DNA of 64,000 nt, from contig NC_092675.1 in the NCBI RefSeq assembly GCF_964355755.1, positions 4,746,312-4,810,311 of the forward strand, read 5' to 3'. This document shows positions 1-14,309 of the stretch, in pieces. The position numbers and the translations under genes were made by a program. The stretch is from Antedon mediterranea. Its lineage: Eukaryota; Echinodermata; Crinoidea; Comatulida; Antedonidae. Positions within the stretch are counted from its first letter, which is position 1. Each line of letters opens with the position of its first letter. The notes below the pieces were generated by a model. The model saw only the letters and a list, made by a program, of their open reading frames with translations. It made no database searches and was not told the origin of the DNA.

Positions 1-3000
1 AAGTAAAATGCCCACTACAAAAATTGTTGTAGTGGGCATGTCCTCGCATTACTCTGATAGAAAGTATAAAAATATGTAAATATTTAAATGCATTTTTATT
101 GACATGACAGCCAGTAAATGTGCAGAATCTAAGTACATACAGTAGTTATATATACCTATACTATACAATAAATGAAAATTTAAATAACAAAACAATACAT
201 TTATTGAATTTACAAAACATCGAGAACAAAGATTTTAGATATTAAACTAATCCTAAGACTTCCCTTAAAAGTTGACAAAAGCTTAATCGAATTAACCACC
301 CCTATGATTTTAAACATAATTTCCTTTTCACAATTTCATTCTTTATCAGATATCAACAACAAGCTGGATTTTTCGGACGTGATATAAAACGGAAATTTAA
401 GGTTGGACAGAATTTAGAAGTTCTTAGAGAGCGATAATAGACAATCAGTACATTTTCCTGTCTCTACCTGACTTGCCGACATTCTAAAAATAAAGTAATA
501 AAAAAATTGATATTCAAATCATCCATTGGTTATTTACCTGCATTGTTTCATGAATGAATGTAGTTTATAACCAATGATTGTTTCAAAGTTTAAAATATAA
601 CATGAAACTCTTACTTACAAACACAAAATATAATTTAAAACTATTGGTTAATTTTTGCAAATCTGTAAACTTGACTGTCAGTGTTAATTGGGTATTGTAG
701 GCAAGAATGAGAAACTATTTAAAAACAAACCCTTAAATGAATCTGGGTATGTTCGTGAATTTATGCCAAATCATTTATTGTAGTGGAGTTAAATTTGTAA
801 TATTTTTATTTGATTTATAATTTTTAAAAACAGATAATATATAAACTATCATCAAAAGCTTCTACCTCTAATGTCAAGTAAACAACTGTTATTGAACAAT
901 ATGATGGTGTTTCAGGAGTGATATGCACAGTATTTAGCCATTTATTTTTATGCACCAGAAATTGGGTCCCTATCTGTACATCAATTTATAGCTCAATCAA
1001 TAGACCTATTACCACTAATGATTATTAAACACTGATGCAATGCAATACATTACTACAGGACATTATAATGAAAAGGATCTTATATTGATACAGTGATAAT
1101 CAAAGATTCCATAGATATTTGCATGTTTAAATATACACTCATAATGTTAAATCTGTTGGTATAGAAAAGTTAATTATAAACCAAAAAATGTGTACGTAGT
1201 ACTATAACGCTTTGATTTGATCGCATACAATCTATCAGACAACATTAATACTATAGATAACAAAAGAATCTTAAATTGAACCACATCAATATTTATATAT
1301 ATTTAAAAAAAAAATTATTGTTTAAAATCATTTTATTAAATCAATTAAATGTTAACTTACTACAATTTTATAAAGTATATTTTGCTTATATTTCATTAAT
1401 TGTTTATTTTAAAAACTTTTTTTAAAGTTATCAATATCAAGTAACATTTAACCCATACATTAATAGTCTATTCCAAAGTTCTCTGTAGAGAGTTTCATGT
1501 TGGGTATACTATGGAAGAATTCAAACAATTTTAGTAAGCATCACATTACAAAAAGCTAGTGAGTGTGCTAGTTAAAACAGCAGTGTCTTGTCTTCCTAGG
1601 CTTCATCAGTTCCAACGTTGTGACCTACATTTAAATTACCATTATGATAATTATACATAATATCCAGTGGAAAATGAAGTAATTAAGTTATGAACTATAT
1701 AAATCTATTGTTGTTGCCAAAGCTTAGGGCTAAGGCCTGGTATAATAAACTACAACTCCTCCCCTCTTCCCACCTCGTTCCTCCCTTCACCTCCTGTATC
1801 CTCCTCCTATGTCTCATCCATTTGACAATAACTTCAACATACAACCAAGTTCAGTCAACTTCTATGTAAAGCACCTGGTTCACTAATATATTTTTTCTCA
1901 GATTCTGATGTTTTGCATGTTTAAAACATTGTTCTTATTTCTGTTTTTTATACAAATTGTAGTATTGGATGGACATCCGGACTTTTTTACATAAACATTT
2001 AAATACTTTAATAATACTTAGTATGTCTAACTGAATTGAAATATTCTTTAACACTAATATGAATGAAAAATACTTTAAATAAGACGTCACATTTAAGGAA
2101 ACAGCAGAAACCTTTACGTCATGTTATTCAATGATTACAAAAGTAAGAATGCAAAGGTACAGTACATACAAGTTAATTGATTCAATTAAACTATATCCTT
2201 AATTAAAATCATAATAAGTATGTTATTAGGTGTATATACGTCAACATGCAAGTATACTAATTGAGCTTTGTGCAGATGAAAGTGCAAAGATTCGACAAAT
2301 AATATGTAACTATCGGAAACACATGCGACCTGACTTACTGTAGGATTGCATTATCAGCTGATTGCTGTAGGCTTTACGAAATTATGAAAATTTATATTGA
2401 TTTTAATCATATCTAATTCATTTTGTTTCAAATTTTTAATTATTATATCCGTTGCTAAATATATAATTTGATAATTTATATCTAAATTACATGGATGAGC
2501 GACTTTAAAGTAACTTTTAAACTGCCGTTTCCTCCTGTCATTAGTTATAACAATGTAATATTTTATTAAATTAAAGGTGCAGTTAACACGAGAAGTTATA
2601 AGATATATTTAAATAAGTAATACAATACTGGGACACCATGTAACATACAATGGTTCCATGTAGCATAGATCACGAATATATAGTTCCAACCAATTTATGG
2701 AACTAAATCTATTGTGAGCTACGTCAGTATGCTATACAGAATCTGGCATTGTAACTGTGTTTACTTACACCATGGAGGTATACAGTACTTCCATGCTTAC
2801 ACAGTGTATCAGTTAAACAATGAATTACCTTTGTTTAAATCTATATCTCCGGTTAAAATGTTGTGTTTATTTATTTATTTATATTAGGATCGTTAATGTG
2901 TATTTTATCTATCTTTATGTACTGGATGTTTAAGGATGGATAAGCAAGCCTGCGAGCTACAGCGATTTTAATTGCTTTTGCTTATCCTTGCCTCCTTAGA

Positions 3001-4182
3001 TTTCCACCTGTCTTGTTTTTGTTACCTTGTTTTAAATGTATGTCGATTTTTAAAGGCTAAATAAAGAATGAATGAATGAATGAAGAAAAATGTTGTAAGG
3101 TGGTAATAGAGGGTGCTCTACTAGTACTAGTCACTATATTTGTTAAATATTGTTCTTTTTGAAAATGTGAATTTCCTGTTTCACCTGGTCCTTAGTTTGC
3201 GAACAATCTACTGTACATAAATCAACAAAATATATAAAATTTTAAAAAATATGTATACGTACAGTAGTAAAATAACTACTGTAGCACAACTGATTTGAAT
3301 TTAAAATAATGAAAGTACTTAATAAGTATAATAATATATATATATATATAATAAGGTATAAAAAAAGGTTTTGCTTCTAGCTCGTAAAGTTATGGTAACA
3401 ACATAATTGGTTAGTGGACGTCATCCCTAGAGGAATTTAGACCAGCTTATGCCCTCACCTCCCTGGTTTTATACATAAATAATTTAAGTAATAATAATAG
3501 ATTATTCTAAGAAAAGGTATACCCCTTCCTGTGATCATTTCAAAATACATAAATTGTGTATTTTACCTTTTTTATATAAATTATTGGATATCAACTAGGT
3601 AGGAAAACAATTAAAAATTTAAGATATAGTTGCTGAAAATGAAATTTTATATCTAAAATCAATTTAAATTGTTTAGTTTTATGGATTCTTTTACAGAATA
3701 ATATACAGATCTATATCAAGAATCAAATCATGTGATATATGGAATATTTAAAAATACGACTCAGATTGATACAGTATACTGTAGTGAGAATGATATAGTA
3801 TACTATAGTAACCTATGATTCTATGAACGTATTGTGGTAGTAATCAATCACATACAGTAGTCTTGAAATCTATAAATACAACACTTAATTGGGCTGTTCC
3901 AACATAAAACATGAGTCTCTCCCCATCCTGGGATCCTCAACCCACGAGGTCTCACCCAGAACACTTATTCGGTTACATAACAATATACTTATTTCTTCCA
4001 AAATACATAAAATTATAACAATCAATATAAAAGCAACATACAGGAGGAGGGCAGACAACTAAGGAACAAGTTCTTCCTAGTACCTAAAAGGTTTGACTGC
4101 CCTTTCGTTAGGCCAGACACAGACGTTGAGTGGATCATTTTTAGTCTCCCGCCTAGGTTACAGGTGGGAGCCAGTCTGAAAA
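1..4182. other. Gene-poor AT-rich stretch
   Basis: I see no coding exon. It opens with a perfect 13-bp hairpin at 8-39. A segment at about 2868-3085 ends in AATAAAG plus an (AATG)n run and looks like the 3' tail of a non-LTR retroelement. A (TA)n run lies near 3334-3350, and a short CTCCCGCC hairpin at about 4145-4170. Confidence 0.5.
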
Positions 4183-5054
4183 TAGCGAGCTTTCGTTGTA
4201 GTACGGAAGTAGTTCAGTACAGTAATTTGAACCGAAATGTGATCCACGCATGCGCAGAAATTTGAGACTCACCGTAGCGTTAAATTTGAGAACGGTAGTG
4301 AGAAGAAATAGCGTCCTGTCTGAAACGTACATTCAGCTGTGTATTTTAATTATGGAGGACACGATGGAAGTAATATCGTCAAGAGTAAAGCAGTTTAATC
4401 AGTCGTTATTTTAACTTATTGTAATCAAACATGGACTAGGCTATAGCATAAATGAATGTTCATTAATGTCAAGTTTCAAGTTTATTGTTTCACACAATAC
4501 AATACAATATAATACAGAAACATAAATTAATAAATACAAAGCCAAGGCTTTAAGTTTGGTCCTCCAGAGAAGTAAAAATATATTTAATTATTTAATTTAA
4601 GCATTACTTACTAACTAACAATGTAGTGCTCTAGATCAGTGATACAAAATATAAAATAAAAAAATTGGCTTAGACTTTAGAGATTCGGCCTAGAAATAGC
4701 CTGAAATAGCTGTTGCATTCATCATCGTTGAATTTATCTAAGTTGAATTGATATTCATCGCTTTTATACTGAAAATCAGAATTACTTGGAGAATTCATAC
4801 TATACAACATAATGAATTCTTCCTCGTCTAGAACATCTGAAATATAGGCAGCAACAAGAGCGCTGCATCTCGTACCCTATGTAGGTTCGCCATGTTGTGT
4901 GAGATGCTGAAAGCCGAGACAACTGATGATGATACCTGATCGCACTATGACGTCGCGCACATGTTCCCGTCGCGTGAACAAAACGAAACAGTAACAGACA
5001 TGACGGGAGCCTAGTAAATGAGTACGTTTACCGTCCCGTTACGAAAGCTCGCTA
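4183..5054. mobile_element. Decayed PIF/Harbinger-type DNA transposon
   Basis: A 14-bp terminal inverted repeat, TAGCGAGCTTTCGT, starts at 4183 and returns in reverse complement ending at 5054. The minus strand from about 4850 down to 4680 reads as a Harbinger transposase N-terminus: an acidic DVLDEEEFIMLY block, then a YQFNLDKFNDDEC block close to the conserved aspartate-glutamate-cysteine segment upstream of the transposase domain. The reading frame is broken near 4870, and nothing resembling the catalytic core remains, so this is a non-autonomous relic. A retroelement tail (about 4466-4565) appears to be nested inside. No convincing target-site duplication was seen. The family assignment rests on the N-terminal motif only. 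Confidence 0.6.
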
Positions 5055-6012
5055 ATGATGTGAATTGGTCAAGTTTGAACTATACACTCCTTGCTGATAG
5101 AAAGCAAAAATTGCATTTTAAAATTTATTTTAATTTAATGCAATATATCATGATATAAACTTGTTCACAATAAATTATTGTAAGCATGTATTTCAACATG
5201 AATTGTACCTCCAATGATTTACTGTACTTTTTATATTACAGTCTTAGCTTTCATTATTGTGATTTGTGTTGGGGTTTTATTGTCATAATTGTGTCAAAAA
5301 CAGCATAATTAATCCAAGAAGGCAAGATTCTGGTGACAAAGGTGCCAACTAAACAGAGAATCATTTGTCTCTTAATAGTAGAGTTGAAAAAAACTGGGTT
5401 ATTACCACCACAATATACTTACATTTTTGTATTTTGAGGAACTAATATCTGAAGGAATAACCTATTACCAGTGGACGTATTTCATACCTCCACTTTTACT
5501 AGTTTAAAGTTTAACAGTTTAGTTTGAATACATAAATTTTTCAGTCACTTTTACTTGAAGACAGTTGTGTAGTATACAAACTAACAACATTTTTTTGGAA
5601 GGTGATTGTACACAATAAATAAGACATCACACAAGTCCGCCACAAGCCTCATTCATAAATCTGTCAAATCTTTTTTGGTGGTAGACAGCACATGTTTTGA
5701 ATATATCTTGGGGTTACCCATGAGAACTATACACTGATACCAGAGTTCAATAAACTCTTATTGACAACATCAAAACTCCATACATAGATCAGGTAGATTA
5801 CAAAAGGAGTTTTAAAATGTTTGAACTTCCCTTGAGATGTTGTGTAAATTTATTTGGGCATTGTTAAAGGAGGGCCGGGAGCGAATGGGATATTCCACTA
5901 TCATACGATTGCTAATATCATGAATTTTTAATCCATGCATCCTACTAAGATTCTGTGTTTAATTTGCAAATCTCTCAACGGATCTCAATCTCATTAATTT
6001 AGTATATATATG
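5055..6012. other. Intergenic, nothing recognised
   Basis: No gene, RNA or clear repeat was seen in this AT-rich stretch. Confidence 0.4.
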
Positions 6013-6390
6013 GTCCATTCTTAAATATTTCCATACAGGAAGGTGCCGTATCTACAGAGTATATTTTCATGGGCCTAGGAGCACAAGCGGGAGAAATGAA
6101 GGTGTAAAATTAGTAATTTAAGTCCCTGGCCCGTCCAGTGTCTAAATGGATTTTAGCTAAAAAAATTGAATTAATGAAAATTAGCCGCCTACGTAAACTA
6201 GCCGCCTACGTTATGCAAACCCTGTCGTGAACGGTTCCCCTTTTGCTGGGAACTATTACAGTACAAATATTGCGGCTATCTGGCGTGGCCTATTTCCTGT
6301 CGTCTTGGTAGTCCATAGTATTTTTCAGTAAAACAGGTAGCACAAGTTAGTGCCTCATGTCTCGAAGTGGCTGCTGCTGATTTTATTCTG
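6013..6390. repeat. Dispersed repeat, family C, copy 1
   Basis: Shares two blocks with 13277-13895: one around 'CTTAAATATTTCCATAC' followed by 'GGTGCCG', and one with 'CAGTACAAATATTGCG', 'CTGGCGTGGCC' and 'TATTTTTCAGTAAAACAGGT'. A short imperfect tandem, TAGCCGCCTACGTAAAC, lies between the blocks at about 6181-6215. No coding remnant was recognised, so the class is unknown. Confidence 0.65.
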
Positions 6391-9300
6391 CCCAATGAGT
6401 AAGCAATCCCAAAGGATTTATTGATAATGTGGTCATATTATTCAAAATATAATTTTATATAATAAATTCTTGTTGATGGGTTTCGTCAAATTTTGTTGTG
6501 TGTGGCTAACAAGACCAATGTTAAGGTGTCTGCTGCAGTTCTTCTGCATTTTCTTCTCTGAGCTCTTTTCTTCGATACTGTGACCCACTGCCTCTAATCT
6601 CTAAGTCTTATCATTATTTTTTTGTTCTTATATTAAACAAATTAACAAATTCCAAAATTTATTAATACAGTTAATAACTATATTAAAAACATGACCTGAT
6701 AAAAGTTCAGAAATGTACAGTACTTCCTTAAAACTAATTAAGCTAAATTTGATGTGGAACTAACCAATCTAAAAAATGCCCAGGGCTCTGATTTGTATTC
6801 GAAAAACATCAGTTTTCTTGTATCATATTCTGTACTGTCGTCGTAATATTATTATAATTATTCAAAGATTAGATGTACCTTGAATATTTTCTATAAACTA
6901 AAGTTATAATTTTTAGAAGTCCTAAAAACATGACATTTATTGTAAAGTACACAAAATATTCCATAAAAATTATATTTTCAAACTTTGATATTTTATCCCA
7001 TTGATGGTAGAACTGTGATTTGAAACATTAACTTTATTTGAGTCCTACCAGCAGCTCAGCCTAACTTACTAAAAGCCAAAATCATAATGAAAAGACTGCC
7101 TAGGGCAGGTTAGGTGGACAGGTCAATTGTGGACATCCTTGCGGCCATTCAAGATGACCATTCCACTATAACAGTACAATAACCTTATAGTATCCACTTG
7201 GTTATCATCACTAATAATCAGGTTTAAGTTTCAAATAAAATTCTTTTGGTAAATAACTGTTGATTGAGTTCACGCCTTCTGGACATGTTGGTCAAACGAG
7301 TAGTGAGTGAGTGAGGTTTCTTGGACATCGAGATTAGGCTATAGTTGTACATCTACCTAGAATATCCCCTGGTAGTAGTTTAATGCTGTATTTCTCAGAA
7401 ATTGACTATTCAATCTATACTATTTACTAACCTACCTATTAAAAAAAAACTTACTATTAAAAAACAGAAAACAAATACTGTATATAGTAGGCTGCATGTC
7501 ACAGTAGGCATGTTTAATGTTAAAAAATGCAGGAATATATACAATTTTTACAAATAAAATATGAACACAACAGAATGATATGACACATGGCGCTGAAAAC
7601 CTGTAAAAATCCCAGCCAAGGAAAATCTACTGGTTTTTATAAGGAAAATTGTAGTTATACACAAACCAAAATCAAAATAATAGTAAAGCCAAAAAAAAAA
7701 GTTAGTTGTCCATCCCCTCCCTCGTCAAATTTTTAAAATTTAGAACATCATGACTTCTTTTTACTACTGTATGTACTCATTCTCTTGTTTGTACATCAAC
7801 AATATCTCTAATATTAAAACCCCTAATAACAACAAAATACTGGACATGAATTGAAACTAACTATTATTTTTATTTTATTAATTTTTACTTGGCCTAATAT
7901 AATAGTGAAAATGTAGGAAGAGAAAAATCATCCTGATATACTCAAATAATAAAGAAAGTTTTCTATTCAACCACAAAGGAAATGACACAGAATAAAAATT
8001 AATTAAATGTGGTTAATACTTTCAAAGGTGGATAGAAGTTGTCTTGCTGTTGAAGTTGAAAAAGTTGTGATAGTTTAAAATAAATTTATATAAGAGAGCA
8101 ATAACTACTACACTACTGTATGTTCTTATTAAGGCAGATCCAAAGACTTTTACGCAGCAGTTATGTTGAGTTTGATCCTCTATTTTGTAAGTCTAGGCTA
8201 GATATCCTGGATATTAAATTCCTCCCCTATTATTCTTTAGGTATCTTTATCTAAAATCTGAAGGCCTATTTTAAAAGAAGTTTTAAAAATGGTCCTGTTG
8301 CTACTTCCAATAATACTGGAATAATGGGTTATCCTCAGTTCATTCAGTTACTTGTTTCCTTGTACATTTTCTTTTTTATTTAATGTGTCTGTTTGTAAAA
8401 TTGAACTGAAGAAAAAAAGAAATAACAACATAATTTATTCATAAACTATTAACTATTGTATTGTTATTATTTGCAGCAGAAGGTGGTCTTGCCATTATTG
8501 TGATCATTTTTAAAATGTACAAGTTTTACTTTAGAGTATTTAATTTTTCAATTAATAATAATAATGTTCAGTCATCTAGTATTACAACTATATCTTGATG
8601 ATATTTGCAACCTGAGTTTTCAGTTTCTGTATCATAATATTGTATAACCAAGAGGGAGATACTGTATCTCAAATCATATTCAATATTTCCATCAGATTTG
8701 TCATACGCTTGAGTTTAATTCTAAAATATTAGAAAATAAACAGCCTAAACAGGCAGTTTTATGGTCAGGGACATTTCGAGAATTCCTTATGGAGTTCTCA
8801 GATGGAAGGGGGGCCGCACGAAGGTCCTTCACAAACGGATGGGTATTCCAGGATTATATATATACTCCATTTTCAGTGATAGGGGTTATGTTGCTAAAGG
8901 GTATCTGCCTACTAAAACATAGTTATTGCATAAAATTCAGAAGCACTTAACTTTCAATTATTTTGAATATTAAATCATTTATTGAATATTTTGTATTGTT
9001 TAATTTTCTGTTTTTTATAACCGAGAATCAACAAAATTTCACAAGTATACCGTATTACAGTATAATATGAGTTGTTTAAAGTTTCTACTCAATTAAAGCT
9101 ATTATTATTATTCGTATGATGGAGCTATAAAATTGCTCTTTGGTACTACTCTACTACTAAGCTAGCTAGACTTCTCTCTGACAATATTGAGAGCCCATCT
9201 CTAGTTTCTGCCTCCCAGGGGTCACCATTAATTTGTTCTATATTTAGACGCTTGACTCAGCTCACATCCCTCCAGGCTTTGTCATGAGGTCTTATGGGAA

Positions 9301-10687
9301 CATTTGCCCTAATTTTTTTCCTACTGTTAAATGTAGGCTTATATAGTAGGCCTATTGGAAATTTGAATAACCAAAGTAAAATGATTTGAACATACTAAAT
9401 TACAGTGGCTCTGAGTGCTCAAGCAGATATTTTGTACATTGTTTTTGGAGTTTTTCATGGGATGCTTGACATTATCTGAGTGTGTTACAGTGGGATGGTC
9501 GAGTGCTGTAATGTTCTCCATAGCAAATTTTAAAAAAAAATGTTTCGAAAATTATGATGTAATGAATGATTACAGTATATATCAGGCAGGACAGAAGATG
9601 TCCTAAATTTGTGTGAACCGGGTACATAAAGGCGCACTGGGATTAGCCAGTAATTTCCTATCACTGAGTGTAATTTAATATAATATGACTCAATAATTAG
9701 GACATCATAGAAATAATGATGGAATTTGTATACAAAATGACAGGGTTAACTTGCTCCTTCCTGATACTTGTAGGTCAAAATAAGAATATACATTTTAAGC
9801 AACTGCAGTTTGCAGCTCAAGGTTTGATGATTAATTTAATGACTGGATTATTATAGAAAGACCCACTAGTTATTTATAAGCAATAAAAAAAAAAAAATAA
9901 AGAGAAAAAAATTAAAAATATTATTCTGCTAATTAATATACAGGTATATTTTAAACAGTTAAATATGATTTTAAAGCAGTGGTCCCTAAAGAAAGAACCA
10001 GTCCTAAAAAGCTAAGGACCACTGACTTGTTTATATAGCAATAGAAACTGGTGACAGAAACTATACATGACTATACCATTATCCGACAGGGATGCGTATA
10101 TGTTAAAGTTCTTTTCGTAATGTATTCCTCTCATTGGAGAGAGAGGCTATTGTTAGTTTATCCAGATAAACCTACGCACAAAAAAGATCTATAAATTCAA
10201 ACTAAAAAATGATCAGCAGTAAATAAATACATCAAAGTAAACTAAAGTACTATTAATAAAGTAATAAATTTTAATTTTTTCTGTTTTCAATCTGATTTTC
10301 TTTAAAAGTTAATATATTTTTGTTGACAGAATGATTTATTTTCATACAATTTAGATAAAACTATAAAGTATATAAGCTCTTATAAATGCTGCGATCAAAA
10401 AAACTATTTGACAGCCAAGTACTAAATCCTATTTTTTCAATTTAGGTCCCTGGAACTGACACACCAAAGTACACCTACAACTAATTTTGAAACTTACTAC
10501 ATTAAACTAATTTGTATTTGTCATAAAAATGCAAGGGGAGGAGAAAAATAGATTCGGACAAGCAATACCATAAGCTGTCCAACTTATTTAAAGTTAAAAT
10601 AGCAGAATTAGATTAATTTAAAATCCATTCATTAATGCTGAAGTCCATCCCAATGTTATTAAATATGAAAAAATTGTAATACTTTTG
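6391..10687. other. Gene-poor AT-rich stretch
   Basis: No coding exon supported. The short ORFs near 9339-9606 overlap each other on opposite strands and resemble no family. A poly-A run lies near 9886-9896. Confidence 0.45.
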
Positions 10688-10804
10688 TCAAATCATACAG
10701 TCATAACAAGTTTCAATGCGATAGACAGCATTTCGTCGCCATTCTGGAACCGTGCCAATGCGCTCCATCTGATCAGCGTGATTCATCCAATATTCATATC
10801 GGGA
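10688..10804 (-). CDS. Candidate terminal exon of an unidentified gene
   Basis: On the minus strand about 38 codons are open and end in TGA at 10688-10690. The peptide is protein-like and unusually rich in CpG-containing codons for this AT-rich area (segments RYEYWMNHADQ, RIGTVPEWRRNAVY and ETCYDCMI). The first in-frame stop upstream is just beyond 10816. No strong acceptor sits at the upstream edge; the best AG is the one directly before ATGGAGCGC, which would shorten the exon to 24 codons. I do not recognise the family. It might be the last exon of a minus-strand gene whose leader lies near 16.6 kb, but the middle exons were not found. Confidence 0.3.
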   Translation of the reverse strand, partial: SRYEYWMNHADQMERIGTVPEWRRNAVYRIETCYDCMI

Positions 10805-13276
10805 TAGGAAAAAAAAGTTAATTAACTATACAGAGGGTTAGTGAAATATTGTAAAAATGATACACGGTTTATAAAAAGGGATGCGATAGTGAGATTTAAA
10901 AGATAAAGCTGGTTGAACCCAACTAAACCAGTCTGTTGAATCATAAATTACACATTCATATTTTGATATGTAATGCAACATTTTGTTTCAAATTTAGCAC
11001 ACAGTGTTAAACTGAATTACATGATGAGAAATAAATGCTTTTCTTAAAACTAGCTAGGTGCTGACATTGTTTATCAAGGAATTGAACCAAGAATTCTGTG
11101 TTATAAACCAGCATGTTGTACAACACATAAAACACTAACATATTGAAAGACTTAAATATGAGGTTAAGTAATAAATTTTTAGTCGCGACTCTACAGCTCA
11201 CTATATCGGTCGGTTGGTTGGTCGGTCGGTCAGTCGGTAAACACTAACTCAAATTTGAGCACGTGACTGCAGCCATATGATGGCCAGAATTGTTCTTTAA
11301 TAGTGGCGTAGAAAATTATTTTGGGACATTTAAAAGGCCTATAAACTACTCTAATCTTCAAATGACAATTTAGGTGAAATTTTAAATCTAAATTTTTAAC
11401 ATGAGTATCCATGTGTAATTACTGGATAAAAACAGTCCATAAAAACATACATTATCATCACTCTGACATTCAAAAACTGAGATTCCTTCATAATCACGTC
11501 TTCATCATTTTTATTGACCATTGATGATGAAGCTTGAATAAACAAGCTATAATTCTTGTCTTAAATTGTAATAAATAATATATGTCATTCTATTCAAATC
11601 TATCTATCTATTATTTTACATTTAAAATATTTGTATGTTTTCGAGTAAGCAGTAGCACCTTTCTTGATTTATCCAAATAGAATATTGAATATAATGGCAG
11701 ATTCAGGATTTTGAAATATTGAGAGGGGTTTGGGATGGGGTAACTATGACTTAAATTAATAATTGTAAAATACAGTAGTGAATAGTAATATTCTATCTTT
11801 GCATTGTATGTATTGTTCAAAATTTATGATATGGACCGGGAATCAGAACTGGAATAATTTTGTAAAATCTTCTAGGACCCCATTACATTATATTAGTAAG
11901 GTACATTACTGTTATTTGATATCATGGCTACTACAACTCTGGGGTAGCCAGAACAGCCAGCCAGCTGGTTTAAACAGGGAAAAATATCATTTCGAAATTC
12001 TGTTTAGCAATATTGCCAATCAAACTGATTTTTGATTCGAGAAACATTGTTTTGTATAGCTTTTTGCTATGCTACACTGGTGAAATTATTCCCTGTTAAA
12101 TGTGTGTGTCATATCTCAGCAAGATGCCTTGTTCAAGATTACAACAAAATATTTCTGGCGCCAAGATCTTATATTCAGTAAATATATTACAAACCATAAA
12201 TTAATAAAACCGCAAAAATATCTCTTTTTATCTTTTCGTTTGGTTGTTTGGTTCAATAGTAAAACTGACTATAAAATCAAATTAGACATTATTGTAAGGA
12301 GGACACAGTTTAGGTTCAGAAATATTGCATGTATAGCAAGTTGTCAACTGCTACTTAGTCTACCATGTACCTGGGATAATTCTGGTCTTGTTATATTATA
12401 CAGTACAGCTCATTGGGCTGGTAGCTGTAGATTTTAATAGCTCACATAACCTTAACATTTAAACCTACTTGCAATTGATAAATAAAAAAGCTGGATATAA
12501 CTAGGTTTAAAAAAAAAATAATATTAATAAAATCGTTTCTATGTGTTACCAAATGTTGAAATCACATCTTTTTATAATACTAATATAAACATACCTACTA
12601 CTGTATTCTATGCAACAATAAATAATAGACATTCTTATATAAATCTATCAAATCACCAAGAATGCTGAAAAGGATTTATAGCATTAAAGTGGATCATTAG
12701 GACACAGCTTTAATTCTTCATTATTTTCATTTGTCTTGAGTTTTACACACAGTAGTATTATTGTGATTTGGTAATCTGGTAATATCAACCTATCACTAAT
12801 CTAACCTTGAAAAAGAGTTGTTGTGAGTTTGTGTAAGGGGTTACACCCAGGTGTATGCACTGACAGTGAAATACAGCAGAGAAGATTGCTTTCCTCCCCC
12901 CTCCCCCTTGATATTTAATAATATAAATTAATTTAAATACAGATTCCTACATATTATATCAATGCCTTTAGCACTTACAGTATGATGCTTTTCCCCAGGG
13001 GGCTCACTCTTAAATATTTCCAAGGTAGATGCTGCATTTACGGTATTTATAAGGGGTAGAATAAGTAATATTGGTGTGATGTTGATGACTTGGTAGCATA
13101 AAGGCATTACATGTTAAAGGATTTTGTGTGGGAAATGAAAAATTTGTTTCATTTTTTCTAACCCACACACAAATTTGTGTGAAATGAATTCCAGCAAAGG
13201 GTATTCCTCCTCCTCTCTAACAGCATGATTAGCTGACTCTTTTCTATCACAAAACCATTTTGATTAGAAAAATAAA
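10805..13276. other. Non-coding or intronic stretch with repeats
   Basis: Contains the CGGT-microsatellite element near 11180-11300 and, at about 13003-13067, a partial copy of family C. The 111-codon ORF at 12102-12437 has no recognisable features. Confidence 0.4.
11180..11300. repeat. CGGT-microsatellite element, copy 1
   Basis: 'TTTTTAGTCGCGACTCT', then 'TCACTATATCGGTCGGTTGG' and a (TCGG/TTGG)n run, then 'GAGCACGTGACT'. The same order of parts occurs at 59012-59140. The layout, a fixed core next to a tetranucleotide run, recalls microsatellite-bearing Helitron-related 'pearl' elements of bivalves; that comparison is inference. Confidence 0.5.
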
Positions 13277-13895
13277 ATGTAACAAAACCTCTTAAATATT
13301 TCCATACGGGGAGGTGCCGCATTTACGGGTATATTTTCGAGGGCCTGGTAGCACAAGTGTGGGAAATTATGGAGAGTTGGTAGCACAAGTGTGGGAAATG
13401 ACAGGGTGAAATTAGTAGTTTAAGTCCCTGGCCCGCCGTGTCAAAATGTCACGATTTATTGACAAATTTTGCAGGTATTTTAGCATAATGGATGCTATAA
13501 GCCCGGCTTATATATAAGCCCATCGCTAAATACCTTTGAATAGGCCTAGAGTTTTCGCATCAGCAGAAGAACACGAAACATAGCCTAGGACAAAATCATT
13601 CAACTGTGACCACTCTTGACTCTTGATCATCGTCGTCATGCACCGCGCGGAGACGAGCGATAAACTTGCCAAAACACGTTCGTGATTTTGCCATGAACGG
13701 TCTCTTTGGCCATGCGCAGATCATGCCGGGAACCAGTACAAATATTGCGCCCTCTCTGGCGTGGCCTTTTTTCTACCGTCTTTTTAGAGAACACTGGATT
13801 TTTATTTGGTAAATGGTAGTTCAAGTCCGTAGTATTTTTCAGTAAAACAGGTAGCGCAAGTGCCTCATGTCTTGAAGTGGCTGCTGCACAGCCCC
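13277..13895. repeat. Dispersed repeat, family C, copy 2
   Basis: Longer relative of 6013-6390 with the same two conserved blocks in the same order. Its 5' block contains an internal duplication of the 'GGTAGCACAAGTGTGGGAAA' segment (about 13347-13399). It ends near a poly-C run (13891-13903). Confidence 0.65.
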
Positions 13896-14150
13896 CCCCC
13901 CCCACCCGTTTGGTTTATATACAAGTGACCCCCCCGGGAAAACAACCATTGCACACTGTCTTACACGTCTTCTTTCGTCATAAATCAAGATGGATTTGGA
14001 GTTTTGTACGAGAATAGTAGAGTTGCAAGGGAATAATCCTGTGGATACACCTTGATAATAATCTAGGAGGAGTTGCAAAGTTATGTTTATAAAATATGCA
14101 CAGATACGGTACTTCTTCAAATACTCAAAAGCTGCTTTCACTTTACGAAT

Positions 14151-14309
14151 GTGTCTACACTATCAAACTTTATGTGACAAAAAAAGTGATATGCCTATAT
14201 ATGGACATGATGATGTCATTTCACTACCGTATTTGGGAATATCACTTTCATATTTGGGCACATTACACTTTTTTTGTCAAACTAGTTTGACAGTGTAGAC
14301 AGAGCTTTA
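14151..14309. mobile_element. MITE family A copy 1
   Basis: Non-coding inverted-repeat element. Left arm carries GTCTACACTATCAAACTTTA and right arm TTTGACAGTGTAGACAGAGC. The core carries alternating 'CATATTTGGGCACAT' motifs. Confidence 0.8.

Noticed and set aside
12102-12437. 111-codon plus-strand ORF
   Set aside because: No motif, no splice or promoter context, AT-driven composition. Likely chance.
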